Below the pieces are notes generated by a model. It was not told the origin of the DNA. It saw only the letters and a list, made by a program, of their open reading frames with translations, and did not search any database. A stretch of 64,000 nucleotides of DNA from Globisporangium splendens (taxonomy: Eukaryota > Oomycota > Peronosporomycetes > Pythiales > Pythiaceae). This document shows, piece by piece, positions 1-9,003 of the stretch (positions are counted from its first letter, which is position 1; the number at the start of each line of letters is the position of its first letter). The translations under genes and the position numbers were made by a program. The DNA lies in assembly GCA_006386115.1 (NCBI GenBank), contig VFIW01000042.1, positions 551,852 through 615,851 of the forward strand, written 5' to 3'.

Positions 1-609
1 ACACGCTTGTGCGACGAGGAAGCAATCCCGACTTGGAGGGAGAGAAGACGACTTGAGTACTTGAGGGTAAAATTGCAACTGAATTGAAATGAGCTTATGG
101 TTCCTGACACTACATGTAAAACACCACTAGGGCTCCTAGAGGTTTTATAAATAAAACCTAAACATGCACAATAAAACCTATGAATCTGATATATAAAACC
201 TTGGGTACACTGAGGTTGAACCTAGGGGATCTTCGAGAAACTTGAACTTGAAGTCCCGTGGAAAATTCCCTGCAAAGTGATTGGCTACAGCCACTCACTT
301 CAGGTGGCAGAGACACGTTGGCCTCATCACCTGTGCAGTTTCCCAAGTAGGAACCATCACTCAGTACTTGATTAGTACATGGATGTCATCACTCTGTACT
401 GATTAGTACATGTGAACAACATTCTGCCCTGATCAGCACAGAGAGCGCTCGTGACGTCATGGGATGACGTCACATGTGCATGTGGGGACTGTCGTACTGT
501 AATCCCTTTGTTAATTGTCTCTCCACAATGCACACTGAAGGTGGTGTGTGGCACACTAAATCTGGGAACAGATCCGTCTTCATGTAATGGCTAGGTATAG
601 CCCATTACA
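1..609 (-). repeat. 3' LTR of element 1 (A-type U3), truncated by window start
   Basis: Read on the minus strand it starts TGTAATGGGC at 609. Its far end lies outside the window: the equivalent LTR at 54785 has about 45 more bases. Its U3 carries tandem TGACGTCA sites and repeated ATTAGTACATG words (about 365-435). The matching LTR at the other end of this element has a different U3. Confidence 0.85.
452..472. promoter_or_regulatory. Paired CRE-like sites in LTR U3
   Basis: Two perfect TGACGTCA palindromes lie at 452-459 and 465-472, five bases apart. This is the consensus for CREB/ATF-type bZIP factors. Equivalent pairs occur in three other LTRs in this window despite different surrounding sequence, which supports a role in LTR transcription (inference). 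Confidence 0.5.
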
Positions 610-626
610 TCATCCCCTCCTTAAAG
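610..626 (-). other. Polypurine tract of element 1
   Basis: On the minus strand a purine-rich run, CTTTAAGGAGGGGATGA, directly abuts the 3' LTR. That is the expected position for plus-strand DNA priming. Confidence 0.7.
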
Positions 627-685
627 TCACAAGTACCTTGCGTACTTTTGCAGACCTTCCGGAGCAGTTCACTTTCCAATCGGCC

Positions 686-1750
686 ATGAAGCGACCAAGT
701 GACCAAGTGAACCAAGGTGAAGAACGTCCGTTGTCCAAGCGACAGCAGACAGCTCCAGAACTCTTCGACATATCTCCCATTCTGAAGAAGAAGGGGGATC
801 TCGAGTTCTACAAGGAGCGGTTCTTCAGTTGGCGTCGGATCAACGATCGTGATGATCCGAACCAACACATCGCAGCCCAGAGAGACTCATGGCGAACATT
901 TGTTCGTCTTGAGAACGAGAACCAAATGGAGCGTCTTCTTCGTCGCGGCAATGCTCGTGCCGAAAGAAGAACTCCCGATAACGACAGAGCGAATCCCAGC
1001 TCTGGTCGTCGTAGTGTCGCCCCTGGCGACGCTACAAGTGGTTCTCGTAGCTGCGGACCACGTCGAGAACATCAGACTCCATCGTCTGGCGTGGTTCCCA
1101 CGTGTCCGAGCTCGGTGGATATCCACGCCACCGAACTCTGTAGAAGCGTTGAGGGCTCAACCGCTTCTTCCCACGAGTCGGTCGATCCTCATGATCAACA
1201 ATCGACTCAACCACCCAGCGATGATCTCCCTGAGAGTCTATCAATGGGGGTGGGGCTGAACGCGAAAACGATTGAGCGACTCTGGAAGTGGAAGAGTGCT
1301 CATCGCGCTCAGATCGAGACACTGGAAGTTCGCGATGCGATCCTTTCGGATCGGTGCGAGAGCCTCGAGGACCAAGTGAAGGAGCAGGAGTCGCGGATCG
1401 ACTCGCTGACCTTTGGTCCCGCTCAGTATCTGGCTTTGGAGTCCCGTTTCGAGCAACGGTTCGAGCAAGTCCAGGGCGAACTTGAGCGACTCCAAAAGGC
1501 TGAGAAGGCTCGTGAAATGCATCACGAACGTCTACTGCGCTCTGTGGAAGATGCAGGGACGGCTCTTGAGGTACTCCGCAAGGAGTATAACTCGCGCCTT
1601 CTCGTGCTGGAAGCTGTGAAGGAGGAGTCCTTCGATGTGCTTCAGCGCCTTTACGCCGAGAAGAATCTCCAAAGCGATGAGCTGTTTGCTCTTCGCAATC
1701 AAGTGGAGAGTCTTCAAGATCAGCTTGATCGTTTGCGGAAGATCTCGTAG
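686..1750 (+). CDS. Antisense coiled-coil ORF at the 3' end of element 1
   Basis: An ORF opposite in sense to gag-pol. The first well-placed ATG is at 686 (MKRPSDQV); the frame stays open upstream to 587, where another ATG lies inside the LTR end. The product is about 354 aa: a basic N-terminus, a Ser/Thr/Pro-rich middle with a conserved FVRLENEN word, then about 160 residues of heptad-rich coiled coil with the conserved word NAKTIERLWKWESAH (K for E here). From 1032 it overlaps the chromodomain and linker of pol on the other strand; before that only this strand codes. A diverged copy is open in element 2 and another sits at 55515. No family recognised. It would need antisense transcription from the LTR. 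Confidence 0.6.
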   Translation: MKRPSDQVNQGEERPLSKRQQTAPELFDISPILKKKGDLEFYKERFFSWRRINDRDDPNQHIAAQRDSWRTFVRLENENQMERLLRRGNARAERRTPDNDRANPSSGRRSVAPGDATSGSRSCGPRREHQTPSSGVVPTCPSSVDIHATELCRSVEGSTASSHESVDPHDQQSTQPPSDDLPESLSMGVGLNAKTIERLWKWKSAHRAQIETLEVRDAILSDRCESLEDQVKEQESRIDSLTFGPAQYLALESRFEQRFEQVQGELERLQKAEKAREMHHERLLRSVEDAGTALEVLRKEYNSRLLVLEAVKEESFDVLQRLYAEKNLQSDELFALRNQVESLQDQLDRLRKIS

Positions 1751-4700
1751 GATCCGCTGATCCGCTTGGAAGGTAAGGCTTTAGTCTACCCACATAAAAT
1801 GTAGGGTGTAGACGCATGCGTGTAGGTATGTCTAGCGTGTAGGCATCACCATTGCATTTAACCACCTTGAACGGTCCAATGAACCTTGGCAGAAGCTTCG
1901 AGCTTCCCAAGTTGGACACTGCATGTTCAGGCAGGTTCGCCGTGCTAAGCAATACAAGATCATTGATCTTATACACTTGCTTGTTCTTCCTTCCGCTCTT
2001 GTCTGCTTGTTCCTTTTGCAGATCCTGAGCCTTCGCGATTGCGTCTCGAACAAACCTCACAACGGCTTGTCTCCTCACAACAAAGTCATCGACTTGCTGT
2101 TCCTCACGACTTGTTAGGTCGTTGAGGGGTTTCATCGAGTCAAAATTGGCTTTTAACTCGGCAACAGCATTCAGGTCATACGACGACTGCGGCTTATTGC
2201 CTTTAGCCGTAGTCCCTCCCTCACTTAAGGTAGAGACCTCACCCATTATGGAAACAGGCACTCGAGGATGAATGCCATAGTTCACATAAAATGGAGAGTG
2301 ACCCGTCGAGACATGCGTGGAGTTGTTCAACGCAAACTCGGCAAGAGGGAGAAACTCACTCCACTCTTTGAAAGACGTTGCGTAGCTGCGCAACACGTCT
2401 TCAAGGACACGATTCACTCGCTCTGTTTGACCATCCGTTTCTGGATGTGCCGCTGTTGACATGGCCAACTTGGTGTCCAGAAGTCCGAACAGTGCACGCC
2501 AAAACTTGGACGTAAACCGAGTGTCACGGTCAGACACGATCTCAACGGGCAGGCCATGCAGACGGAATACGACGTCTACAAAGACCTTGGCCGTCATTTC
2601 GGCTGAGATCTTGTCCGAAACAGGTGCAAGATGGACCATCTTGCTGAATCGGTCCACAAACACAAGGATGCCATTGCGTCCGTGTTTGTCACGCGGAAGT
2701 CCGAATATGAAATCCATACTCACAGACTTCCAACTGTCCGATGGGACAGCCAATGAACGAAGTGGTGCCTGCGTGGAACCAGAAGGTTTCACTCGTTGGC
2801 AGATCTCGCAAGTCCTCACATACTTGCGCACCCACTTGTACATGTGTGGCCAGTAGTAATCCCGGGAAAGACTGAGAAACGTTTTCTCACGTCCGAGATG
2901 GCCACCCGAAGGACTGTCATGGTACTCATACAAGAGTCGATGACGCAGACCTTCGTCGTTGGGAACAACAACCCTTGCTGTATCCCCTTGTTCAACCGCG
3001 TAGTACAACAACCCATTGTGTACTCGGAAGCGGTGAACTCGCGATCTTGTGCGTGACGGAAGACCTTGCAGTGCTTTGTCCGAAGGGTCCTTGAAATACT
3101 TCAACAAGTCCTGACATGTTTCGTCAGACTTGTACCCTTCGACAATGTCTTCTCGCACTGTAGTCGTTGCTTGCACTGCGATCGCTTGAACATCTTCGCA
3201 GAGTCGACACGCTCCGTCCGTGTCTTCACTCTTGGTCTTCGGATCGTAGTCCGGACGTCTTGAAAGCGCATCGGCTAAGATGTTCGTCTTGCCTGGCTTG
3301 TAGTGTACAACAAAGTTGTACTCTGCAAAGAAGGAGAACCATCTCGCCATTCTTTGCGACAAATGAGGAGTCTTTACCGCTGTACGCAGCGACGCATGAT
3401 CTGTGTAGATCGCGAAGCGCTCCTCGCCAAGCAGGTAGACACGGAACTTGACCAAAGAATACTTCATCGCCAGAAGTTCTTTGTCATGAACTGGGTAGTT
3501 CCGTTCTGCGGGTCGGAGTTGTCGTGACTGATACGACACAACTCGCTCATGACCCTCATCATCGTGTTGCATCAAGGCGCAACCGATGGCATAGTCGCTT
3601 GCATCGCAAACCACATGAAAAGGCTTGTCGTGGTTTGCAATTGCCAGCACGGGAGCTTCTCGCAGACTCCTCTTGACTTCGGCAAACGCTGCTTGGTGGT
3701 CACTGGACCACTCCCACTCAATGTCCTTCTTCAGGAGCTGTGTGAGGGGTTGCACCAACGCTGCATAATTGCGCGTGTACTTGTGCAAGTAGTTGGCCAA
3801 ACCCAACCATTGTCTCAGCTGTTTGACATTCTGAGGCACAGGCCAATCGTCAATAGTTTTGACCTTCTCCGGATCAACTCGAACGCCATGCTTTCCCACA
3901 AAGCAGCCGAGAACGGGGATCTCCGGTGCAAAGAATATGCACTTCTTCAGGTTAGCGTAGAGCTTGTTCTCTCGCATGACCTGAAAGACTTGCCGGAGAT
4001 GGTCAAGATGAACATCGACATCAGATTTCCCATTCGCGGAATTACTATGAACGAATATATCGTCAAAGTAACTCGGTGCAAACCCTCTCAATGGACGAAG
4101 TAAATTCGTGACCATCCTATTGAAAGTCGCAGGAGCGTTCTTCAAACCCTGTGGCATCACTAACCATTCCCACAGCATACCACTCGGGGTACTCACTGCG
4201 GTTAGTGGAACATCGTCTTCGCGCATTCGAATCTGATAGAACCCATCTTTCAGATCGATAGCACTAAAGACGGTGCTGCCAACCATTCCATCAAGGATCA
4301 TGTCCTTGCGTGGAACCGGAGTCTGGGCTGGAATGGTAGCGTCGTTCAGCTTGTTGAAAGCGTGGACGATGCGCCAACCACCAGTTGCCTTCTTCACACA
4401 GAAAGTAGGGCTACAATGTGGAGACTTGCTTTCTCGCACATGCCCAGCCTTAGCACGTTGCGCAAAGAACTCGTCGATCGCAACGACTTGTTCTCTTGGC
4501 AACGGCCACTGCCGTGTGATACAATACTTCGTGCCAGGAAGTATGTCAATCTCGTGACGAACGCCTCTATCGAATGGCAGTTCGTCCGGCACCTTGTCTG
4601 GGAATATGTCCTCATATTCCTTGACAAGTTCATACACGGGGTTCGTCTTGAGAGCGTCCCATGACTGCTCCTCGAACCTCTCCTTCCGTGTCTTCTCATC

Positions 4701-5738
4701 GAACACTTCAGCCTCCGTTGCTGATACCGTGTTGATGTCTTCTGCATCGTCAACATCGACGATCACGCAGACCTGCGAAATTTCGCCTTTCGCTAGGCTA
4801 CGCTTCAGCGTCTTCTTGCTCATCCATGGCAAGGAAATCAACTCTTCGACTGAGCTTGGAGGATTTTCAATCTTCACGTGACGGATTACACCCACGTCAC
4901 CATCTTCATTGTAGACCGCGATATTCGCAAACTCGCTTGAAATGTCTTGTGCTTGGACACTTCCTTCGTCACCGTAACTTGTACCTTGATCAGGGGCACA
5001 CGGGACACTCTTCTTGCTGGTCTTCTTCTCTCGGGATGGCTCTTCGGCTCTTTTCCCATTCGTTTCTTCCACGCACATCGCCTCACTCTTAGGGTCGATG
5101 GCAAAGGAGACAGTCTTTTTCTGGCGCCTGACTGCTCCACCTCCAGTAGTCTTCTTCAAGATGGGTACCGCTCGTGAACATGGGGGGCCATCGCACACCG
5201 CAATATCACGAGGGTCATCCGGGATCTCTTCCACAGATGTATACACCCACACCACTTCATCCGTTGTCACACAGCTCAAGTCAGCATCGTGTGACTTGTC
5301 AACGGAGATCTTCATCTTCATCCAGTCAATGCTAGGTTGATAACGCTTCAACCACGGCATTCCCAGAATCAGATCAAACTTGTCATCGAGGTCGAGTAAA
5401 ATGAACTCGCCTTCACCTCGGAAATCTTCACACTTGATTGCCAAGCGCACCACGCGCTTTGGCATCTTCACAGTTGACCCGTTGGCCAACCGAATAACCA
5501 TCGTCTTGTCTTCATTCGCATCTGGCATTGGTACTTTATGCCTGACGATCACTTCATTTCGAACAAAATTGTTCGACGCACCAGTGTCAACCAAAGCACG
5601 TAGAGGCGTTGCAATACCGTCTACATGAACTTTGAGAACGATCAAACTTGACGTTTGACTGACACTGTTCTCCCTCGTGGAAACTGCATGTGCATCATGC
5701 ACATTGGGGCCAGAGTCCTGTGTTTCCACAACATCCAC
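1032..5738 (-). CDS. pol: Gypsy Pol polyprotein (PR-RT-RNaseH-IN-chromodomain)
   Basis: A 1,568-aa open Pol. In order: retropepsin with VDTGASNNFV (about residue 50); reverse transcriptase with SAIDLKDGFYQIRM, GLKNAPATFNR and the catalytic YFDD; RNase H with CDASDYAIG, YTDHASLR and ADALSRRPDY; integrase with the His/Cys zinc finger ending CEICQRVK, then the DDE region (MDFIFGLP, VSDRDTRF, TDGQTERVNR); a GPF-type module (FIGPFKVV); a long linker; and a C-terminal chromodomain (WVVESIVDHED, FYRVRWRGYP, TWEP). The same frame is open upstream to the gag stop at 5774-5772. All catalytic residues I can check are present. The Pro/Ser-rich linker is encoded opposite the antisense ORF. Confidence 0.95.
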   Translation of the reverse strand: MDVVETQDSGPNVHDAHAVSTRENSVSQTSSLIVLKVHVDGIATPLRALVDTGASNNFVRNEVIVRHKVPMPDANEDKTMVIRLANGSTVKMPKRVVRLAIKCEDFRGEGEFILLDLDDKFDLILGMPWLKRYQPSIDWMKMKISVDKSHDADLSCVTTDEVVWVYTSVEEIPDDPRDIAVCDGPPCSRAVPILKKTTGGGAVRRQKKTVSFAIDPKSEAMCVEETNGKRAEEPSREKKTSKKSVPCAPDQGTSYGDEGSVQAQDISSEFANIAVYNEDGDVGVIRHVKIENPPSSVEELISLPWMSKKTLKRSLAKGEISQVCVIVDVDDAEDINTVSATEAEVFDEKTRKERFEEQSWDALKTNPVYELVKEYEDIFPDKVPDELPFDRGVRHEIDILPGTKYCITRQWPLPREQVVAIDEFFAQRAKAGHVRESKSPHCSPTFCVKKATGGWRIVHAFNKLNDATIPAQTPVPRKDMILDGMVGSTVFSAIDLKDGFYQIRMREDDVPLTAVSTPSGMLWEWLVMPQGLKNAPATFNRMVTNLLRPLRGFAPSYFDDIFVHSNSANGKSDVDVHLDHLRQVFQVMRENKLYANLKKCIFFAPEIPVLGCFVGKHGVRVDPEKVKTIDDWPVPQNVKQLRQWLGLANYLHKYTRNYAALVQPLTQLLKKDIEWEWSSDHQAAFAEVKRSLREAPVLAIANHDKPFHVVCDASDYAIGCALMQHDDEGHERVVSYQSRQLRPAERNYPVHDKELLAMKYSLVKFRVYLLGEERFAIYTDHASLRTAVKTPHLSQRMARWFSFFAEYNFVVHYKPGKTNILADALSRRPDYDPKTKSEDTDGACRLCEDVQAIAVQATTTVREDIVEGYKSDETCQDLLKYFKDPSDKALQGLPSRTRSRVHRFRVHNGLLYYAVEQGDTARVVVPNDEGLRHRLLYEYHDSPSGGHLGREKTFLSLSRDYYWPHMYKWVRKYVRTCEICQRVKPSGSTQAPLRSLAVPSDSWKSVSMDFIFGLPRDKHGRNGILVFVDRFSKMVHLAPVSDKISAEMTAKVFVDVVFRLHGLPVEIVSDRDTRFTSKFWRALFGLLDTKLAMSTAAHPETDGQTERVNRVLEDVLRSYATSFKEWSEFLPLAEFALNNSTHVSTGHSPFYVNYGIHPRVPVSIMGEVSTLSEGGTTAKGNKPQSSYDLNAVAELKANFDSMKPLNDLTSREEQQVDDFVVRRQAVVRFVRDAIAKAQDLQKEQADKSGRKNKQVYKINDLVLLSTANLPEHAVSNLGSSKLLPRFIGPFKVVKCNGDAYTLDIPTRMRLHPTFYVGRLKPYLPSGSADPTRSSANDQADLEDSPLDCEEQTAHRFGDSSRRKGAEAHRRTPPSQLPAREGASYTPCGVPQEPSLHLPQSAVDVRDAFHEPSQPFGVAQVRPGLARTVARNGTPKPDTERDQRSASRSATPAPSLGPRGSRTDPKGSHRELPVSRSERDEHSSTSRVAQSFSRSAPPPLIDSQGDHRWVVESIVDHEDRPTRGKKRLSPQRFYRVRWRGYPPSSDTWEPRQTMESDVLDVVRSYENHL

Positions 5739-5755
5739 AGTCCTCTTTTCCGGGC

Positions 5756-5793
5756 CAGTAGGAGGCCGCCCCTACTGTCCATTCCCGTTTTTT
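5756..5793 (-). promoter_or_regulatory. Gag-pol recoding signal (slippery heptamer plus hairpin)
   Basis: On the minus strand the heptamer A AAA AAC (5793-5787) sits in gag phase. A 9-nt spacer follows, then a hairpin with a perfect 7-bp stem, CAGTAGG pairing with CCTACTG (5777-5756), that includes the gag stop TAG. This is the layout of a -1 programmed frameshift site. In this copy the loop is 2 nt shorter than in element 2, so the -1 frame closes after about 30 codons and pol continues in the gag frame past the TAG. Pol would then need stop readthrough, or the copy is defective here. Confidence 0.7.
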
Positions 5794-6827
5794 GGCCCAG
5801 GTGACCGATCGAACCGACGACCGTAAGAACGATCGTGGTTGTTCGAACGAGCACCCTGTGTCGTTTGCCGACCCGGCAAAGACACTTTGCAGTTCCGAGC
5901 GAAGTGACCTGACTTCCCGCAACGGAAACACTTCCCATCGTTGCGAGGACGTTCATTTCCAGGTGTGGAAATGTACGAGATATCCATAGGCTCGGGACCA
6001 TCATGCGCAACATTCGATTGCCGCATTGGTCTCGACGCAAACCCTTGGAACTTGGCTTGCTTCATGCTAAACTCTTCTTGCATGGCACGTTCAATGGCTT
6101 CGTCCAGCGTCTTGGGATACTCGCGGAACAGTTGGTTCCGAATCGGACCATCGTTCAGACCCGCCATGAACGTCACAACTTGCGTCGAAACGTCAATCGG
6201 CTCGTCAACGATGCTCGACACCAAGTAGCGAGCACGTTGTGCATACGAGTGAAGGTCGAAACGGCCTTGACGAAGCTTGAGGAACTCGGCGCGCGCACGG
6301 AACTCGCTCTGCGGAGGTTCAAACGCCTTCTTGAGTTCGGTCTTGAAATGGTCGTAGCTGGGGAAGCAGTTTAGATCCGCTAAACGCTTGCCATACGCCC
6401 AGCTCTTCGCACGACCCGCAAGGTTGGACATCGCGAACAACACTTGCTGCGAAGGGTCTCGCAGTTGTCTTGCAGTGATGGCTGCATCCAACTCGACGAA
6501 CCATCGCGAGAGAGGTTCGTTCTCTCCGCCGCGATACGGAGAGACGTCCAGCTTCAGCGGCACCGTCCTGAAGGACGAAACAGGGGTTGCGACCTGCTTC
6601 CGGGAGGGCATGATCTCGTGGTGCATGAAGCTGACCACCGCGCTCTTCTGGTCTTCCGGAGACGCCGATCGAAGCAGACTGACCACAGCAGCCTCTCCGA
6701 TGACATCTCGCATGCGCTCAAGCGCCATCCACTCATGAGAAGACAAGTGAGGGAAACCCTCAATAGTCAACTCGACAGTTTCCGGTACTGCTGGACCGAG
6801 TGGGGTTCCTGTAGCATCCATGTCCAC
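5772..6827 (-). CDS. gag: Gypsy Gag (capsid-nucleocapsid)
   Basis: A 351-aa Gag. The central part (VSPYRGGENEPLSRWFVELDAA to TFMAGLNDGPIRNQLF) is the retrotransposon capsid domain. Near the C-terminus is one CCHC zinc knuckle, CFRCGKSGHFARNC, for RNA binding, followed by a basic Arg/Asn/Gly tail. It ends at TAG inside the recoding hairpin. The ATG at 6827 lies about 120 nt inside the LTR end. It matches the Gag of element 2 closely, with scattered substitutions. Confidence 0.92.
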   Translation of the reverse strand: MDMDATGTPLGPAVPETVELTIEGFPHLSSHEWMALERMRDVIGEAAVVSLLRSASPEDQKSAVVSFMHHEIMPSRKQVATPVSSFRTVPLKLDVSPYRGGENEPLSRWFVELDAAITARQLRDPSQQVLFAMSNLAGRAKSWAYGKRLADLNCFPSYDHFKTELKKAFEPPQSEFRARAEFLKLRQGRFDLHSYAQRARYLVSSIVDEPIDVSTQVVTFMAGLNDGPIRNQLFREYPKTLDEAIERAMQEEFSMKQAKFQGFASRPMRQSNVAHDGPEPMDISYISTPGNERPRNDGKCFRCGKSGHFARNCKVSLPGRQTTQGARSNNHDRSYGRRFDRSPGPKNGNGQ

Positions 6828-6929
6828 GACAAGGATGCTCGCAGGGTCTTCGGTCTTGGACAGGAATGCGCGACGTGCTCAAAGCCGCGTCGTCAAACCT
6901 TTTCGCTTCACTGGGTCGCTGGAAGGACC

Positions 6930-6948
6930 GCTCGAAGTGCTACCAGGT
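6930..6948 (-). other. Primer-binding site of element 1
   Basis: Immediately inside the 5' LTR, after CC, the minus strand reads TGGTAGCACTTCG. This would pair with a tRNA ending in ...GTGCTACCA. Initiator methionine tRNA is the usual primer with a TGGTAGC-type site, so tRNA-iMet is likely (inference). Confidence 0.6.
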
Positions 6949-7584
6949 GTAATGGGGCGCTGTTCCAAACAGTCCCTTAAACACGGCACACACGCTTGTG
7001 CCAGAGGAAGCGTCTCCCGACTTGGAGGGAGGAAGAAGACTTGAGGGCTTGGTGGTAAAATTGCAACTGAATTAAAATGCTTATGGTTCCTGTCGCTACT
7101 TGTAAATGAACCCCAAGGGATCCTAGAGGTTTTATAACTAAAACCTAAACATACACAATAAAACCTATGAATCTGATATATAAAACCTTGGGTACACTGA
7201 GGTTGAACCCAGGGGATCTTCGAGAAACTTGAACTTGAAGTCCCGTGGAAAATTCCCTGCAAGTGATTGGCTACAGCCACTCACTTTAGGTGGCAGAGAC
7301 ACGTCGGTCTCATCACCAGTGCAGTTTCCCAAGTAGGCACCATCACTCACGTGTCTAGAGTACTGTTGTGCGTAATCACGCCGAATCTCAATGATTGCGA
7401 GCGACCAACACTCAACTCAGACACAGATTGCTCTGACGTCAGACGATGACGTCACCTGTGCATGTGGGGATCACTTTTATGTGTTTCACCCAATATCTTC
7501 GCACCCACAATGCACTTCCACAAGGTGGTGTGTGACACACACAAAGAGCCACCTTGCATGTAATGGCAGCCTTAGCCCATTACA
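6949..7584 (-). repeat. 5' LTR of element 1, mosaic
   Basis: A 636-bp LTR bounded by TG...CA, with CRE-like TGACGTCA at 7434-7441 and 7447-7454. From 7584 down to about 7340 it matches the U3 of element 2 almost exactly. From about 7340 to 6949 it matches the LTR at the other end of element 1. LTRs of one insertion should be identical, so this is a recombinant. Its switch point coincides with the outer edge of the inverted repeat. Confidence 0.85.
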
Positions 7585-8559
7585 GGGTGTTGTCACGACC
7601 ATCCACAATAAGGCCACAATTGTCAGCACAACCCACATTAAGGTTGCCAACCCTGATGTTGAAGTGACCGGTAGAAGCACAATTTTTAAACCAATCAACG
7701 ATAACTTCTCTTTTAAACGGCATGAAGTGCTCCTTCTTTAATCAATAATCGACATGCGAGCAATTTGTAAAGTCGGCGGTTCCGCCAAACTACGACAACG
7801 AGATCTCAAAGAAAACTATCCAAAGCATCGAAAATTGATCTTGTGGAGGTGCGAGCGAGGCGGCCGCGTTAGCGTGCGCGAGATATGTTGATACTGTTTC
7901 ATTGCTGCTGCTTTAGTGTGTGCTGGCATGTCAGCTCACCCAGCCTGTGGGGACTTGTGGGGGAACCAAGCAGACTTGGAGAGTGTTCAGCTTTCGAAGT
8001 GCTCACAGGCTAACTGTTGATTTCTCAACGACAGCAGGATCATCGTTGTCATCAAGCAGATCATGCATGAAACGAATATTCTGCTGTGGAAGACAGTCGC
8101 ATCGAAAGCTCTTGACGTTATGGTACCTCGCTCCTGAGCTCTAGCTCGACAACCAAGCGCTGCATGTACTGCACAGAATCCATGCACATCTGGGCGTTCG
8201 GAGCATGTTCGCCAAGATTGCTATAAATGCACACGAGCTCTGTGCGTTTCTGGTGTCTGCTCACCTCCACACTCATGCGTGATGGAGTGTATAATAATCT
8301 GCACTAAACACCCAATTTTGAACACATTGCAGATAGGAATGACACACAAGTACATCATAAGCATGACAACGTGTATTGGATTCATGTCGGTGCGTGTGCA
8401 GGTGACACTATTGACAGGGAGTTGCATTGAAATTGCTGCTGCCTGTCTACAAGAGGGGTTCTCAAGGCTTGGCCATAGAGATAGTCATATACGAGTGGGA
8501 ATCTTCCCATGTGTCAAAAACAACAGCCTCCTGCATGGTGAGACCATTCGACGAGGCAA

Positions 8560-8692
8560 TTTGCAGTCATGGTGTGTATAGATAGGGAGCCGTTAATTGA
8601 TTTGGCGACTTGTCAATCGGTCAGTGAGCTACCCGCTTCGGGAAACCAAAGCTGGCAGTTATTGCCTGCGCGGATAGGGAGCCGTTAAATCG
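8560..8692 (+). repeat. Degenerate ~60-bp repeat units (first group)
   Basis: Two units end in the same word, GATAGGGAGCCGTTAA (about 8580-8596 and 8672-8688). In the second the word is preceded by GGAAACCAAAGCTGGCAGTTATTG. The same arrangement recurs at 10,437-10,740, so these are scattered copies of one unit. The mirror image lies at 22375-22507. Confidence 0.55.
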
Positions 8693-9003
8693 AAGGCACC
8701 ATTTGGAGTTGTTGATCCTCCTGGGATGGATGTTGACAAAAAACGGTTAGTAGAAAGCCCAACCATGACGGGTGAATAAAGAAATACCACTCTGTGTCAC
8801 ATTAAAATGAGCACTTTAGCTTTTCAGCTGCCAAATCACCCTGAACGGATGGTTTGGCATTCTGAAAGCGCCAATCGCAAGCTTTCAATGCGCTCTTTCT
8901 ATCGGTATAATTAACGACGCTGCATTCGATTACTGCGGCTTTGGACGATAGGTTTTTCCAGTCACTGGCCATTTTCAGTTTATGTCAAGTATTTGGCGAT
9001 ACC

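Larger units (their letters stand above)
1..7584 (-). mobile_element. Ty3/gypsy chromodomain retrotransposon, element 1
   Basis: A complete LTR retrotransposon read on the minus strand: 5' LTR at 6949-7584, primer-binding site, gag (6827-5772), pol (5738-1032), an antisense ORF (686-1750), a polypurine tract and a 3' LTR (609-1, cut by the window edge). Pol order is protease, reverse transcriptase, RNase H, integrase, chromodomain, which places it in Ty3/gypsy, chromovirus-like. Pol is open throughout, so the copy looks young. Two oddities: the two LTRs differ in U3, and a 2-nt deletion at the gag-pol junction puts pol in frame with gag behind a TAG. Confidence 0.93.
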
